Below, piece after piece: positions 15,080-22,981 of a DNA stretch of 64,000 nt. Within the stretch, counting starts at the first letter, position 1. The number at the start of each line of letters is the position of its first letter. Source of the DNA: JAFAYN01 sp963733105 (GTDB taxonomy: Bacteria > Gemmatimonadota > Gemmatimonadetes > Longimicrobiales > Longimicrobiaceae); contig CAVTCB010000007.1 of NCBI GenBank assembly GCA_963733105.1, forward strand, positions 62,001-126,000. The letters are read 5' to 3'. The notes under the pieces are model-generated. The model ran no database searches and was not told where the DNA came from. It saw only the letters and a list, made by a program, of their open reading frames with translations. The position numbers and the translations under genes were made by a program.

Positions 15080-16207
15080 ATGAGCGATCACACCCGGCCC
15101 GACCTGTTCACCCCCGTGCGCCTGGCGCGGCACACGCTCCCCAACCGGACGGTCATGGCCCCCATGACGCGCAACCGCGCCGGGGAGGGGGAGGTGCCCG
15201 GCGCGTCGACGGCCACCTACTACGCGCAGCGCGCCTCGGCGGGGCTGATCGTGACCGAGGGGTCGCAGGTGTCGCCGCGGGGTGTGGGGTACGCCGGCAC
15301 CCCCGGCATCCACACGGAGGCGCAGGTGGAGGGGTGGCGGAGGGTGACCGACGCGGTGCACGCGGCCGGCGGGCGCATCTTCCTCCAGCTCTGGCACGTG
15401 GGGCGGGTGTCGCACCCCCTGGTGCAGGCGGACGGCGGGCTCCCGGTGGCCCCCTCGGCCGTCGCCCCGTCGGGGGAGATCTTCACCCCCTCCGGCCCGC
15501 GCCCCTTCGTGACGCCGCGCGCCCTGGAGACGGAGGAGGTCGAGGGGGTGGTGGAGGAGTTCGCGGCGGGGGCCCGGAACGCGCTGCGGGCCGGGTTCGA
15601 CGGGGTGGAGCTGCACGGGGCCAACGGGTACCTGATCGACCAGTTCCTCCGCGACGGCGCCAACCGGCGGACCGACCGCTACGGCGGGAGCGTGGAGAAC
15701 CGGGCACGCTTCCTCCTCAAGGTGGCCGCCGCCGCGGCGGAGGTGTGGGGCGGGGACCGGGTGGGGGTGCGCTTCTCCCCCGTGAGCGCGTACAACGACA
15801 TGGCCGACTCCGACCCGGCGGGCACCTTCGGGTACGCGGCGCAGGCGCTGAACCGCTTCGGGCTGGCGTACCTGCACGTGGTGGAGCCCGTGGGCACTCC
15901 CGGGGAGGCGCGGGTGTCCCCGGTGATCCGCGCGGCGTTCCGGGGGCCGCTGGTGCTCAACGGCGGCTTCGACCGGGCGGCGGCGGACGCCGCCATCCGC
16001 GGCGGGGCGGCGGAGCTGGTGTCGTTCGGGGTGCCGTTCCTCGCCAACCCCGACCTCCCGGAGCGCCTGGCCGCGGGCGCCCCCCTCAACGACCCGGACC
16101 GCGCCACCTTCTACGGCGGCGGCGACCGGGGGTACGTCGACTACCCGTTCCTCGACGGCTCGCCCCGCCGGCACCGCCCCGCGGGGGCGGCCGCGGCGAG
16201 CCTCTGA
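15080..16207 (+). CDS. Old Yellow Enzyme family alkene/flavin reductase (NemA-like)
   Basis: A 375-aa FMN-dependent TIM barrel that reduces activated alkenes or N-ethylmaleimide-like electrophiles with NAD(P)H. Signatures: LFTPVRLARHTLPNRTVMAPMTRNRA, YYAQRASAGLIVTEG, QLWHVGRVSHP, His/Asn pair in VELHGANGYLIDQFLRDGANRRTDRYGGS and LNGGFDRAAADAAI. I prefer ATG 15080 to 15068 because GGAGAGGACG precedes it. The upstream Rrf2 operator suggests induction by electrophile or redox stress, analogous in logic to nemRA. Confidence 0.93.
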   Translation: MSDHTRPDLFTPVRLARHTLPNRTVMAPMTRNRAGEGEVPGASTATYYAQRASAGLIVTEGSQVSPRGVGYAGTPGIHTEAQVEGWRRVTDAVHAAGGRIFLQLWHVGRVSHPLVQADGGLPVAPSAVAPSGEIFTPSGPRPFVTPRALETEEVEGVVEEFAAGARNALRAGFDGVELHGANGYLIDQFLRDGANRRTDRYGGSVENRARFLLKVAAAAAEVWGGDRVGVRFSPVSAYNDMADSDPAGTFGYAAQALNRFGLAYLHVVEPVGTPGEARVSPVIRAAFRGPLVLNGGFDRAAADAAIRGGAAELVSFGVPFLANPDLPERLAAGAPLNDPDRATFYGGGDRGYVDYPFLDGSPRRHRPAGAAAASL

Positions 16208-16233
16208 GCCCACACCGCACACCGGACACGCAC

Positions 16234-16386
16234 ATGGACCACGCGCTCCCCGCTCCCGCCGGCACCGAGGCCTACGGGATCGTCATCCTCCCCCCCGCGC
16301 CGGCCGCGGGGGTGGAGTCCCGGCCCGCCCTCCCGCTCCGGGCGCTCCTGGCGCGGGCCCGCGGCGCCGTGCCCGCGGGCGGCTGA
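16234..16386 (+). CDS. Possible 50-aa short ORF
   Basis: ATG at 16234 gives MDHALPAPAGTEAYGIVILP..., 50 aa, Ala/Pro-rich, no cysteine. It lies between the Old Yellow Enzyme and the ABC exporter, with no SD. The start M-x-HALP also begins the leader ORF at 37740. It may be a leader peptide or chance; included with low confidence. Confidence 0.25.
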   Translation: MDHALPAPAGTEAYGIVILPPAPAAGVESRPALPLRALLARARGAVPAGG

Positions 16387-16475
16387 CGCCGGAGCGGACC
16401 CGCGGAGCCGCACGAGGGTATTCGGAGACCGCCGGCCTCCCTCGCCGGTCACCCCACCGACACAGGACTCGCCTC

Positions 16476-18335
16476 GTGGCCGACACGAAAGCCGAAAAGA
16501 AGAAGAAGGACAAGTACGACCGCGCGGCCGCCTGGGCCGAGACCAAGCGGCTGATGTGGCACCACCGCCGCTCGCTGTCGATCGGCTTCGCGCTGATGCT
16601 GGTGAGCCGGGTGGCGGCGCTGGTTCTCCCCGCCTCCTCCAAGTACCTGATCGACGACGTGATCGGGAAGGGGCGGAGCGAGCTCCTCCTCCCCCTGGGG
16701 CTGGCGGTGGGCGTCGCCACGCTGGTGCAGGCGGTCACCGGCTTCGTCCTGTCGCAGGTGATCAGCGTGGCCGCGCAGCGCGCCATCGCCGACATGCGGC
16801 GCGCGGTGCAGGAGCGGATCACCCGCATGCCGGTGCGCTTCTTCGACTCCACGCAGTCGGGGATCCTGATCAACCGGATCATGGCCGACGCGGAGGGGAT
16901 CCGGAACCTGGTGGGGACGGGGATCCTCCAGCTGGTGGGCGGGATCTTCACCGCGGTGCTGGCGCTGGCGGTCCTCCTCTACCTGAACTGGCAGCTCACC
17001 GTCATCAGCATCGTGCTGCTGGCGGCGTTCGGCGGGGGGCTGGCGTACGCCTTCCAGCGCCTGCGCCCCATCTTCCGCGAGCGGAGCGAGATCCAGGCGG
17101 CGGTCACCGGGCGCCTCACCGAGACGCTGGGCGGCATCCGCGTGGTCAAGGCGTACGGGACGGAGAAGCGCGAGCAGCGCGTCTTCACGCAGGGGGTGCA
17201 CAAGCTCTTCCGCAACATCGCCTCCTCCATCACCGGGGTCTCCGCGGTGGGGTCGTTCGCCACGGTGGTGATCGGGGTGGTGGGGACGGTGATGATCGTG
17301 ATGGGCGGCCGCGCCATCCTGGACGGCACCATGACCACGGGCGACCTGTTCGCCTACGTCTTCTTCTCGGGGCTGCTGGCGGCGCCGGTGATCCAGACGG
17401 CCTCCATCGGGACGCAGATCAGCGAGGCGTTCGCGGGGCTGGACCGCATCCGCGAGCTGATGGAGACGCCCACCGAGGACGACGAGGACCGCGGCGCCCT
17501 CCCGGTGGAGTCGGTGCACGGGGACGTCTCCTTCCAGGACGTCTGGTTCGAGTACGTGGAGGACGTGCCGGTGCTGAAGGGGATCACCTTCGACGCGCCG
17601 GCGGGGACCACCACGGCGCTGGTGGGCTCCAGCGGCTCGGGGAAGAGCACGCTGGTGTCGCTGGTGATGGCGTTCAACCGCCCCAAGACGGGGCGGGTGG
17701 TGGTGGACGGGCACGACCTGGCCGACCTGCGGCTGCGCGACTACCGGGCGAAGCTGGGGGTGGTGCTGCAGGACAACTTCCTGTTCGACGGGACGGTGGG
17801 GGACAACATCCGCTTCGCCCGCCCGGACGCCTCGCGCGCGGAGATCGAGGAGGTGGCGCGCATCGCCAACGCGGACGACTTCATCCGCGGCTTCCCGGAG
17901 GGGTACGACACCATCGTGGGGGAGCGGGGGATCAAGCTCTCGGGCGGGCAGCGGCAGCGCATCGCCATCGCCCGCGCCATCCTGGCCGACCCGCGCATCC
18001 TGATCCTGGACGAGGCCACCTCGTCGCTGGACAGCGAGAGCGAGGCGCTGATCCAGGAGGGGCTGCGCCGGCTCCGGCAGGGGCGCACCTCGTTCGTGAT
18101 CGCGCACCGCCTCTCCACCATCCGCAGCGCGGACCAGATCCTGGTTCTGGAGCACGGGGAGGTGGTGGAGCGCGGCACCCACGCGCAGCTGATGGCGCTG
18201 GGCGGGCGCTACCGCGAGCTGCACGACCGGCAGTACGCCTGGGAGCGCGACCTGTTCGTGAACCCGGGGGAGGAGCTGGTGTCGGCGCCGGGCGTGGAGG
18301 AGGAGGAGGCCGCGGGATCGGTCGCGGTGGGATGA
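16476..18335 (+). CDS. ABC exporter, fused membrane and ATPase domains (MsbA-like)
   Basis: A 619-aa half-transporter. Six transmembrane helices lie between about residues 35 and 315. The ATPase domain has Walker A GSSGSGKST (384-392), Q-loop VLQDNF, signature LSGGQRQR, Walker B ILILDEAT and H-loop IAHRLST. Works as a homodimer to export lipids or hydrophobic compounds; substrate unknown. The N-terminus is Lys-rich (EKKKKDKYDRAAAW). GTG at 16476 is the first start in frame. A strong terminator follows, so it is probably monocistronic. Confidence 0.92.
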   Translation: MADTKAEKKKKDKYDRAAAWAETKRLMWHHRRSLSIGFALMLVSRVAALVLPASSKYLIDDVIGKGRSELLLPLGLAVGVATLVQAVTGFVLSQVISVAAQRAIADMRRAVQERITRMPVRFFDSTQSGILINRIMADAEGIRNLVGTGILQLVGGIFTAVLALAVLLYLNWQLTVISIVLLAAFGGGLAYAFQRLRPIFRERSEIQAAVTGRLTETLGGIRVVKAYGTEKREQRVFTQGVHKLFRNIASSITGVSAVGSFATVVIGVVGTVMIVMGGRAILDGTMTTGDLFAYVFFSGLLAAPVIQTASIGTQISEAFAGLDRIRELMETPTEDDEDRGALPVESVHGDVSFQDVWFEYVEDVPVLKGITFDAPAGTTTALVGSSGSGKSTLVSLVMAFNRPKTGRVVVDGHDLADLRLRDYRAKLGVVLQDNFLFDGTVGDNIRFARPDASRAEIEEVARIANADDFIRGFPEGYDTIVGERGIKLSGGQRQRIAIARAILADPRILILDEATSSLDSESEALIQEGLRRLRQGRTSFVIAHRLSTIRSADQILVLEHGEVVERGTHAQLMALGGRYRELHDRQYAWERDLFVNPGEELVSAPGVEEEEAAGSVAVG

Positions 18336-18356
18336 CGGGGCGGAGAGGGGAGACGG

Positions 18357-18395
18357 AGAGAGGGGGAGCGGCGGGCGCCGCTCCCCCTCTCTTTT
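18357..18395 (+). terminator. Terminator of the ABC exporter
   Basis: A perfect stem of about 16 bp (AGAGAGGGGGAGCGGC with its complement), GGGC loop, then TTTT. Lies between the exporter and the convergent gene ending at 18399. Confidence 0.9.
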
Positions 18396-18398
18396 GCC

Positions 18399-18983
18399 TC
18401 ACCTGCGTACGGAAAGGAGAACGGCGCCCCGGAATCCCTCCGGGTGCCGGACGATCCCGACGCGCACCGGCACCGCCTCCCAGCGGTCCGCGGGGAGGAG
18501 CGCGCCCGCCACGCCGCCCGCGAGGGCGCCCGCGGCCACGATGCCGAGGGTGGCGGCCGCCGGGTAGGGCTTCCTCCTGAGGATCGGGACCTCCGCGCAG
18601 GAGAGCAGGGTGCACCGCTCCTCGTATCCCACGACGACCTCCTCCGCCGGGGTGTAGACCCGGTGGAGCGCCGCCACGAACGCACCGGCGCCCGTGCCGA
18701 GGAGCACGCCCACCCCCCCGTACTTCGTGCGGGAGCCCCGCCCCCGGCTGATCTCCAGCGCGGTGAGGGAGGCACGGGGGAGGGTCCGCTGGAGCGAGTG
18801 GATCTGGATCGTGACGCTGTCCGGCCACACGCCGATCACGGTCGCGGCGGTCCTGTCGATCAGCCCCGCCCCGGGAGCCAGGACGCGGATGCGCTGCCCG
18901 ACCTCGAGGGGATGCTCCTGGGCACGGGCGGCGGGAGCGCAGCCCGCGGCGAGCAGGCCGGCGAGGAGCAGGACCTTTCTCAA
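18399..18983 (-). CDS. Exported small protein, paralogue of the 48097 protein
   Basis: A 194-aa protein. I start it at TTG 18983 because this gives a clean lipoprotein signal (LRKVLLLAGLLAAGC) 10 nt after the preceding stop; no ATG/GTG fits. Mature part: LEVGQRIRVLAPG..., VIGVWPDSVTIQ, LTALEISRGRGSRTKYGGVGVLLG, then two hydrophobic Gly/Ala segments. The order (strand-rich beta barrel-like start, 'SRGRRSR' linker, glycine-zipper-like hairpin) recurs in the protein at 48097-48543. Unknown function, envelope location. Confidence 0.65.
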   Translation of the reverse strand: MRKVLLLAGLLAAGCAPAARAQEHPLEVGQRIRVLAPGAGLIDRTAATVIGVWPDSVTIQIHSLQRTLPRASLTALEISRGRGSRTKYGGVGVLLGTGAGAFVAALHRVYTPAEEVVVGYEERCTLLSCAEVPILRRKPYPAAATLGIVAAGALAGGVAGALLPADRWEAVPVRVGIVRHPEGFRGAVLLSVRR

Positions 18984-18993
18984 GAGCGGCCCG

Positions 18994-19215
18994 TCAGCCG
19001 AGCGGGACCCGCCGCGCGCTGTCGACGCCGGCGAGCTCGTTGACCGGACACACGCGGGTGGCGGCGGTCTCGACGAGGAGCGCCCCGGCCAGCATCGCCA
19101 GCAGCCCGGGGATCTCACCGTCCCTCCCGCCCCACCTGGCGTACCCGAGCGCCAGGAGCACGGGACCCACGACGGCCCGCGCCACCCGGTCGGCCCCACC
19201 GACGTTCTCTCTCAT
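18994..19215 (-). CDS. DUF2892-type membrane protein
   Basis: A 73-aa protein with two transmembrane helices. N-terminus ENVGGADRVARAVVGPVLLALG and the Cys in TRVCPVNELAGV match DUF2892 (YgaP C-terminal-like) proteins, often linked to rhodaneses and sulfur metabolism. Followed by the lipoprotein gene after 10 bp, so probably co-transcribed. Confidence 0.8.
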   Translation of the reverse strand: MRENVGGADRVARAVVGPVLLALGYARWGGRDGEIPGLLAMLAGALLVETAATRVCPVNELAGVDSARRVPLG

Positions 19216-19306
19216 CGCTCCCCCCAGGGTTTAGCTTCCCGCCACCATCAGGGGAGGGGGCGGGTTGCAGGGGACGTGCCGGCCCGGGCTCACCCGGAGC
19301 CGACCC

Positions 19307-19445
19307 CTACCGTGTGCCGCCGCTCCGGATCGCACGCACCCGAGGATCGCTCTCGGGAACGACGCGAACCGCTCCGTCCGGCGTGATCTCGAACACCTTT
19401 CGCTGTGCAGCGACGAGCAGCGGAGCCCGGGGCACGATCAGCACC
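19307..19445 (-). pseudogene. Gene remnant: C-terminal protein tail
   Basis: One minus-strand frame ending at the TAG at 19307-19309 reads VLIVPRAPLLVAAQRK VFEITPDGAVRVV..., a well-behaved protein-like sequence of about 45-60 residues with no plausible start or SD. I take it as the decayed 3' end of a gene. The surrounding 19216-19493 holds nothing else I can support. Confidence 0.25.
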
Positions 19446-19493
19446 GCGGCGGCCGAACGCTTGGGACCCGAAACGGGGAGCTGAATGAGCGAG

Positions 19494-19724
19494 TCATGAA
19501 ACCGTGTACGGCTGAGGACACGCAGGGCCGCCCGCGTACACCCCCGGAACGTTCGACCTTCCCGCGTGGCTGCCCACCGTGTCCGTGGCGGTCTTCAGCG
19601 CCGCATGGTAGCTCGCGAGCATGCGACCCGTTCGCGAAGTCCACTCCAGCAGCTGCGTCTCCTGGTCCGCGGCGCGGACCGGTGCGGAGAACACCATCAG
19701 AATGAGTACCAGGAAGGCTCGCAT
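19494..19724 (-). CDS. Small secreted protein
   Basis: A 76-aa protein with a clear signal peptide (MRAFLVLILMVFSAPVRAADQ; cleavage after ARA). The mature part (about 57 aa) has TQLLEWTSRTGRMLASYHAALKTATDTV as a helix and one Cys. No family recognised. Base composition is less GC-rich than neighbours. Confidence 0.45.
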   Translation of the reverse strand: MRAFLVLILMVFSAPVRAADQETQLLEWTSRTGRMLASYHAALKTATDTVGSHAGRSNVPGVYAGGPACPQPYTVS

Positions 19725-19740
19725 CCTCAGCTCACGGGAT

Positions 19741-19785
19741 CGAGGACAGGACGGGCAATGCTGAACCGTCTGCTACGCTTCTGCC
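19741..19785 (+). repeat. Fragment similar to the start of the pentapeptide gene
   Basis: GACAGGACGGGCAATGCTG... here matches the start region at 23955-23990 (SD-like region, ATG and MLxRLLR codons) almost base for base, then diverges. Probably a short duplicated or truncated copy. Confidence 0.5.
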
Positions 19786-19800
19786 CATGCCCGTCCCGGA

Positions 19801-20331
19801 TCAGCCGCCGCGCAGCTCGTACGTCTCCAGCACCTGCCAGCGCTCGCCTCGCTCCTGCTCGATGAGGTGGACGCTCGGGAGCGTGACCTCGAAGACGTCG
19901 GGAAGCGCCGACATGCTGCCCGGCGCGTTCCCGGAGGCTCTCGGGTTCCTGGGGTGCGCCAGCGTGAGGTGGGGCTTCTCGTCGCGGACAGGGGTGGAGG
20001 CGAGCAGGTATTCGCGGAGCGCGCGGAACCGGTCCTCGCCGTCCACACACTCGAGCCACAGCCCGTGCCCGGAGAAGGCCGCCGGCCTCCCGAAGCGGAG
20101 CGTGAGCGGCCCGAAGGGAGCATCCCGGAGCCTTGCCAGGATCGGCGGGAAGTCGGCGAGCTCGTCCTGTCTGCAGAGCGTGACGTGCGCGGGAATGAGG
20201 CTGCTCTGGACCGGGTCGACCACCCTCCGCACGGCTTCGATCTCCCGTGCCGCGTCGGCCGGGAGGTACATGCTGAGCTGCCTGCGACGCTCCGGCAAGC
20301 AGGGGGCGGGTTGCAGCTTCCGGCCCGGCAC
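19801..20331 (-). CDS. 2'-5' RNA ligase family (2H phosphoesterase)
   Basis: A 176-aa protein with the two HxT/S motifs of the 2H superfamily: PAHVTLC (about residue 49) and KPHLTLAHPRNP (about 119), placed with the usual 70-residue spacing. Acts on 2',3'-cyclic or 2'-5' phosphodiesters in RNA. The GTG at 20331 is the longest reasonable start; ATG at 20271 would drop the first strand (RRQLSMYLPADAAREI). Cytoplasmic. Ends 76 bp before the small secreted gene, separated by the fragment repeat. Confidence 0.85.
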   Translation of the reverse strand: MPGRKLQPAPCLPERRRQLSMYLPADAAREIEAVRRVVDPVQSSLIPAHVTLCRQDELADFPPILARLRDAPFGPLTLRFGRPAAFSGHGLWLECVDGEDRFRALREYLLASTPVRDEKPHLTLAHPRNPRASGNAPGSMSALPDVFEVTLPSVHLIEQERGERWQVLETYELRGG

Positions 20332-20360
20332 CGGAGCTCAGCCGTGAAACGCGTGGTCCG

Positions 20361-21188
20361 CTAGAAGGTCTCGCCGGTCTCCAGCAGGGTCTTGAGGCCG
20401 GCGAGGATCTCGGGCCAGCCGCCGGACTCCTGCTTCCGGCCGCTCACGGCGCGCAGCATCTCGGTGTCGCCCTCGAAGCCGTCGTGGACCACGGTGAGCT
20501 TCACCGCGGACCCGTGCGGCTCGAGGGTGAAGGTCACCCGGGAGCGCTTCTCCTTCACCAGCTCCGCGAAGTACTCGTCGCTCCACCCGAAGAACCCGGC
20601 GTGCTCCGGCTGGTAGCTGTGCCAGGTGTACGACAGGCGCCGGGGCGGGTCCGACTCCAGGACCACCTGGCCGAGGTCGCGGCCCTCCCCGCCCGGGGCG
20701 TCCTGCCACAGGACGGGCGATCCCACCTTCCAGTCCGACACCAGCCCGGCCCCCCAGTAGCGGTGCGTGAACGCCGGGTCGGTGAGCGCACGCCACAGCG
20801 CCTCGGGCGTGGTCCGGACGTACGTGGCGTACACGAACTCGGTCTGGCTCATCGCTCCGTCCTCCAGGGCTCGTTTGAGGTCCGCGAGCGCCCGGGCGCG
20901 CTCGCGGCCGTACCGGTCCATCCACCGGTCGGCGACTTCGTTGATGGGCGCCGCGTTCAGGTAGTGCAGCTTCTCGCGGCCGCGCCGGGCGGTGGTCACC
21001 AGGCCGGCGGCCTCCAGGACCGCCAGGTGCTTGGTGACCGACTGGCGCGCCATCTCCAGGCCGGCGCACAGCTCGCCCAGCGTCTGGCCGCCGCGGCGGT
21101 TCAGCCGGTCGAGCAGCTCCCGCCGCGAGGGGTCCGCGAGCGCCTTGAAGATCTCGTCCATCTGACCGGTCCGGTTGCGCAGCCGCAT
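20361..21188 (-). CDS. ArsR repressor fused to an SRPBCC/AHSA1 domain
   Basis: A 275-aa fusion. Residues 10-95 are an ArsR winged helix (EIFKALADPSRRELLDRL, LCAGLEMARQSVTKHLAVLEAAGLV, KLHYLNAAPI). Residues about 115-270 are an AHSA1/START-like ligand pocket (VRTTPEALWRALTDP, YWGAGLVSDWKVGSPVLW, GWSDEYFAELV, GWPEILAGLKTLLE). In most genomes these are two adjacent genes; here one chain could sense a hydrophobic ligand and control DNA binding. Two identical operators lie at its own promoter. The second operator covers ATG 21188; ATG 21161 (MDEIFKAL) is an alternative start. Confidence 0.9.
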   Translation of the reverse strand: MRLRNRTGQMDEIFKALADPSRRELLDRLNRRGGQTLGELCAGLEMARQSVTKHLAVLEAAGLVTTARRGREKLHYLNAAPINEVADRWMDRYGRERARALADLKRALEDGAMSQTEFVYATYVRTTPEALWRALTDPAFTHRYWGAGLVSDWKVGSPVLWQDAPGGEGRDLGQVVLESDPPRRLSYTWHSYQPEHAGFFGWSDEYFAELVKEKRSRVTFTLEPHGSAVKLTVVHDGFEGDTEMLRAVSGRKQESGGWPEILAGLKTLLETGETF

Positions 21189-21194
21189 GGCTGC
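21179..21194 (-). promoter_or_regulatory. ArsR operator 2, over the start codon
   Basis: GCAGCC-N4-GGCTGC, perfect inverted repeat overlapping the ATG at 21186-21188. Centre is 28 bp from operator 1. Confidence 0.65.
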
Positions 21195-21200
21195 ATATCA

Positions 21201-21229
21201 GCATAAGCAGCCGACCGGCTGCATGTCAA
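21201..21229 (-). promoter_or_regulatory. Promoter with operator 1 in the spacer
   Basis: Minus strand: TTGACA (21229-21224), 17-bp spacer, TTATGC (21206-21201). GCAGCC-N4-GGCTGC (21207-21222) fills almost the whole spacer, the classic place for a repressor to block polymerase. Predicted transcript start is only about 6 nt before ATG 21188. Confidence 0.7.
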
Positions 21230-21239
21230 GGACCGGCCG

Positions 21240-22496
21240 TCAGCCGCCCCTCGACGCGAGACGCGCGGCCCTGAGGGTGAGGTAGTCCCGCTCCGGGATG
21301 CTGGCCGTCCGCTCCGCGGCGGCGCGGTAGTGGGCCAGGGCGCGCTCGCGGTCGCCGGCGCGCTCGTAGAGGTGCGCGCGGACGGCGTCCAGGCGGTGGT
21401 GCCCGCCGAGCTTCGCGTCGAGCGGCTCCAGCAGCTCCAGCCCCGCCTCCGGGCCCTGCACCATGGCGGCGGCGACGGCGCGGCTGAGGGAGACCATGGG
21501 GTTGTCGGAGATCCGCTCCAGCACGCCGTACAGCGCGAGGATCTGCGGCCAGTCGGTGTCCTCCGCGCGCGCGGCCTCGTCGTGGACGGCCGCCACGGCG
21601 GCCTGGAGCCCGTACGGGCCGACCGCCCCCCGGGAGAGCGCGTCCGGGACCAGAGCGATCCCTTCGGCGATCAGCTCCCGGTCCCACAGGGTCCGGTCCT
21701 GCTCGTCCAGCGGGACCAGCTCGCCGTGCGGCCCGGTCCGCGCGGCGCGGCGCGCGTCGGTGAGGAGCATCAGCGCGAGCAGCCCCGCGACCTCGCCGTC
21801 GTCCGGGAGGAGGCCGCGGAGGACCCGCGCCAGCCGGATGGCCTCGCCGGAAAGGTCGGTGCGCTGCAGCTCCGGCCCGCTGCTGCTGGCGTACCCCTCG
21901 TTGAAGACCAGATACAGCACGTGCAGCACGGAGGCCAGCCGCCCGGCGCGCTCCGCGGGGGCGGGCATGTCGAAGGAGGTGCCGGAGGCCTTGATGCTCG
22001 CCTTGGCGCGGCTGATCCGCTGCGCCATGGTGGCCTCGGGGACCAGGAAGGCGCGGGCGATCTCCGCGGTGGTGAGGCCGCCCACGGCGCGCAGCGTGAG
22101 CGCGATGGCCGACGCCGGGGTGAGCGCGGGGTGGCAGCACATGAAGAGGAGGGCGAGCGTGTCGTCCCCGTCCGCGCCGACCTCCGCGTCGGGAGGGGGG
22201 ACGAAGGCCCACTCCGCCCACACCTGGCTCGCGACGGCGTCCTCGCGCCGGCGGCGCGCCATCTCGCTGCGCAGGTGGTCGGTGATGCGGCGGAGCGCGA
22301 CGTGGTACAGCCAGCCGCGGGGGTTCCGGGGGATGCCCTGCGCCGGCCACTGCGTGGCGGCGGCGACGAGCGCCTCCTGCACCGCGTCCTCCGCGGCGTC
22401 GAAGTCGCCGTGCCTGCGCGCGACGGCGCCGAGCACCTGCGGCGCGAGGTCGCGCAGCAGGCGCCCGACGGCGGCGTCCAGGGGCCCGGAGGTCAC
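21240..22496 (-). CDS. ECF42-type RNA polymerase sigma factor
   Basis: A 418-aa protein. Sigma region 2 (DFDAAEDAVQEALVAAATQWP, NPRGWLYHVALRRITDHLR) and region 4 (LTLRAVGGLTTAEIARAFLVPEATMAQRISRAKASI) are followed by a long C-terminal TPR-like extension (LASVLHVLYLVFNEGY, ..., ALAHYRAAAERT). This architecture, together with a DGPF (YCII) neighbour, defines the ECF42 group, which lacks a classical anti-sigma factor. GTG at 22496 overlaps the upstream stop by 4 nt. Target promoters unknown; the DGPF gene itself is the usual target. Confidence 0.9.
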   Translation of the reverse strand: MTSGPLDAAVGRLLRDLAPQVLGAVARRHGDFDAAEDAVQEALVAAATQWPAQGIPRNPRGWLYHVALRRITDHLRSEMARRRREDAVASQVWAEWAFVPPPDAEVGADGDDTLALLFMCCHPALTPASAIALTLRAVGGLTTAEIARAFLVPEATMAQRISRAKASIKASGTSFDMPAPAERAGRLASVLHVLYLVFNEGYASSSGPELQRTDLSGEAIRLARVLRGLLPDDGEVAGLLALMLLTDARRAARTGPHGELVPLDEQDRTLWDRELIAEGIALVPDALSRGAVGPYGLQAAVAAVHDEAARAEDTDWPQILALYGVLERISDNPMVSLSRAVAAAMVQGPEAGLELLEPLDAKLGGHHRLDAVRAHLYERAGDRERALAHYRAAAERTASIPERDYLTLRAARLASRGG

Positions 22497-22894
22497 GCCT
22501 CCGGGGGCGGGCCGCTCATGACCCGGCGCACCTCGATGGGCATGTTCAGCGGGGCGCCGCCGGGGCCGGGGGCGGTCGACGCCTTCGCGGCCAGCTCGTA
22601 CGCCCGCTCGGGGGTGTCCACCTCGACGATCCAGTAGCCGGCCAGGAACTCCTTGGCCTCGGGGAACGGACCGTCCGTCACCGGCGCGCCGTCCTTCCCC
22701 GCGCGCACCAGCCGGGCCTCGCCGGGGGCGGCGAGCCCCTGGCCGTCCACCCACTCGCCGGCGGCGGTGACCTCGGCGTTGAAGCGGTGCATGAACGCCA
22801 TGTGGGCCTGCAGGTCCCCGGGGGACCAGTCGCCGATCTGGTACTCCCCGTTCCCGTCCCCGCGCGGCGCGTGCATCATCATCATGTACTTCAT
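22493..22894 (-). CDS. DGPF/YCII-domain protein
   Basis: A 133-aa protein with MKYMMMMHAP at the N-terminus and the namesake DGPF in PVTDGPFPEAKEFLAGYWIVEVD. DGPF proteins are dimeric alpha-beta barrels of the YCII family, function unknown, and typically partner ECF42 sigma factors. Translationally coupled to the sigma gene. GGAG lies before the ATG. Confidence 0.88.
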   Translation of the reverse strand: MKYMMMMHAPRGDGNGEYQIGDWSPGDLQAHMAFMHRFNAEVTAAGEWVDGQGLAAPGEARLVRAGKDGAPVTDGPFPEAKEFLAGYWIVEVDTPERAYELAAKASTAPGPGGAPLNMPIEVRRVMSGPPPEA

Positions 22895-22981
22895 GGCTCG
22901 TTCTCCTTCAAGGGGTGAGTACCGTTGTCGGCGCTTGCATGGAGGAGTCGGAGCCGGGCGCGCGTTCTCTACATCGGGGCG

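Noticed and set aside
15001..15080. Operator C read as part of a sigma-factor promoter (TTGCAA as -35)
   Set aside because: No matching -10 at 16-18 bp; the inverted repeat is better explained as the Rrf2 site.
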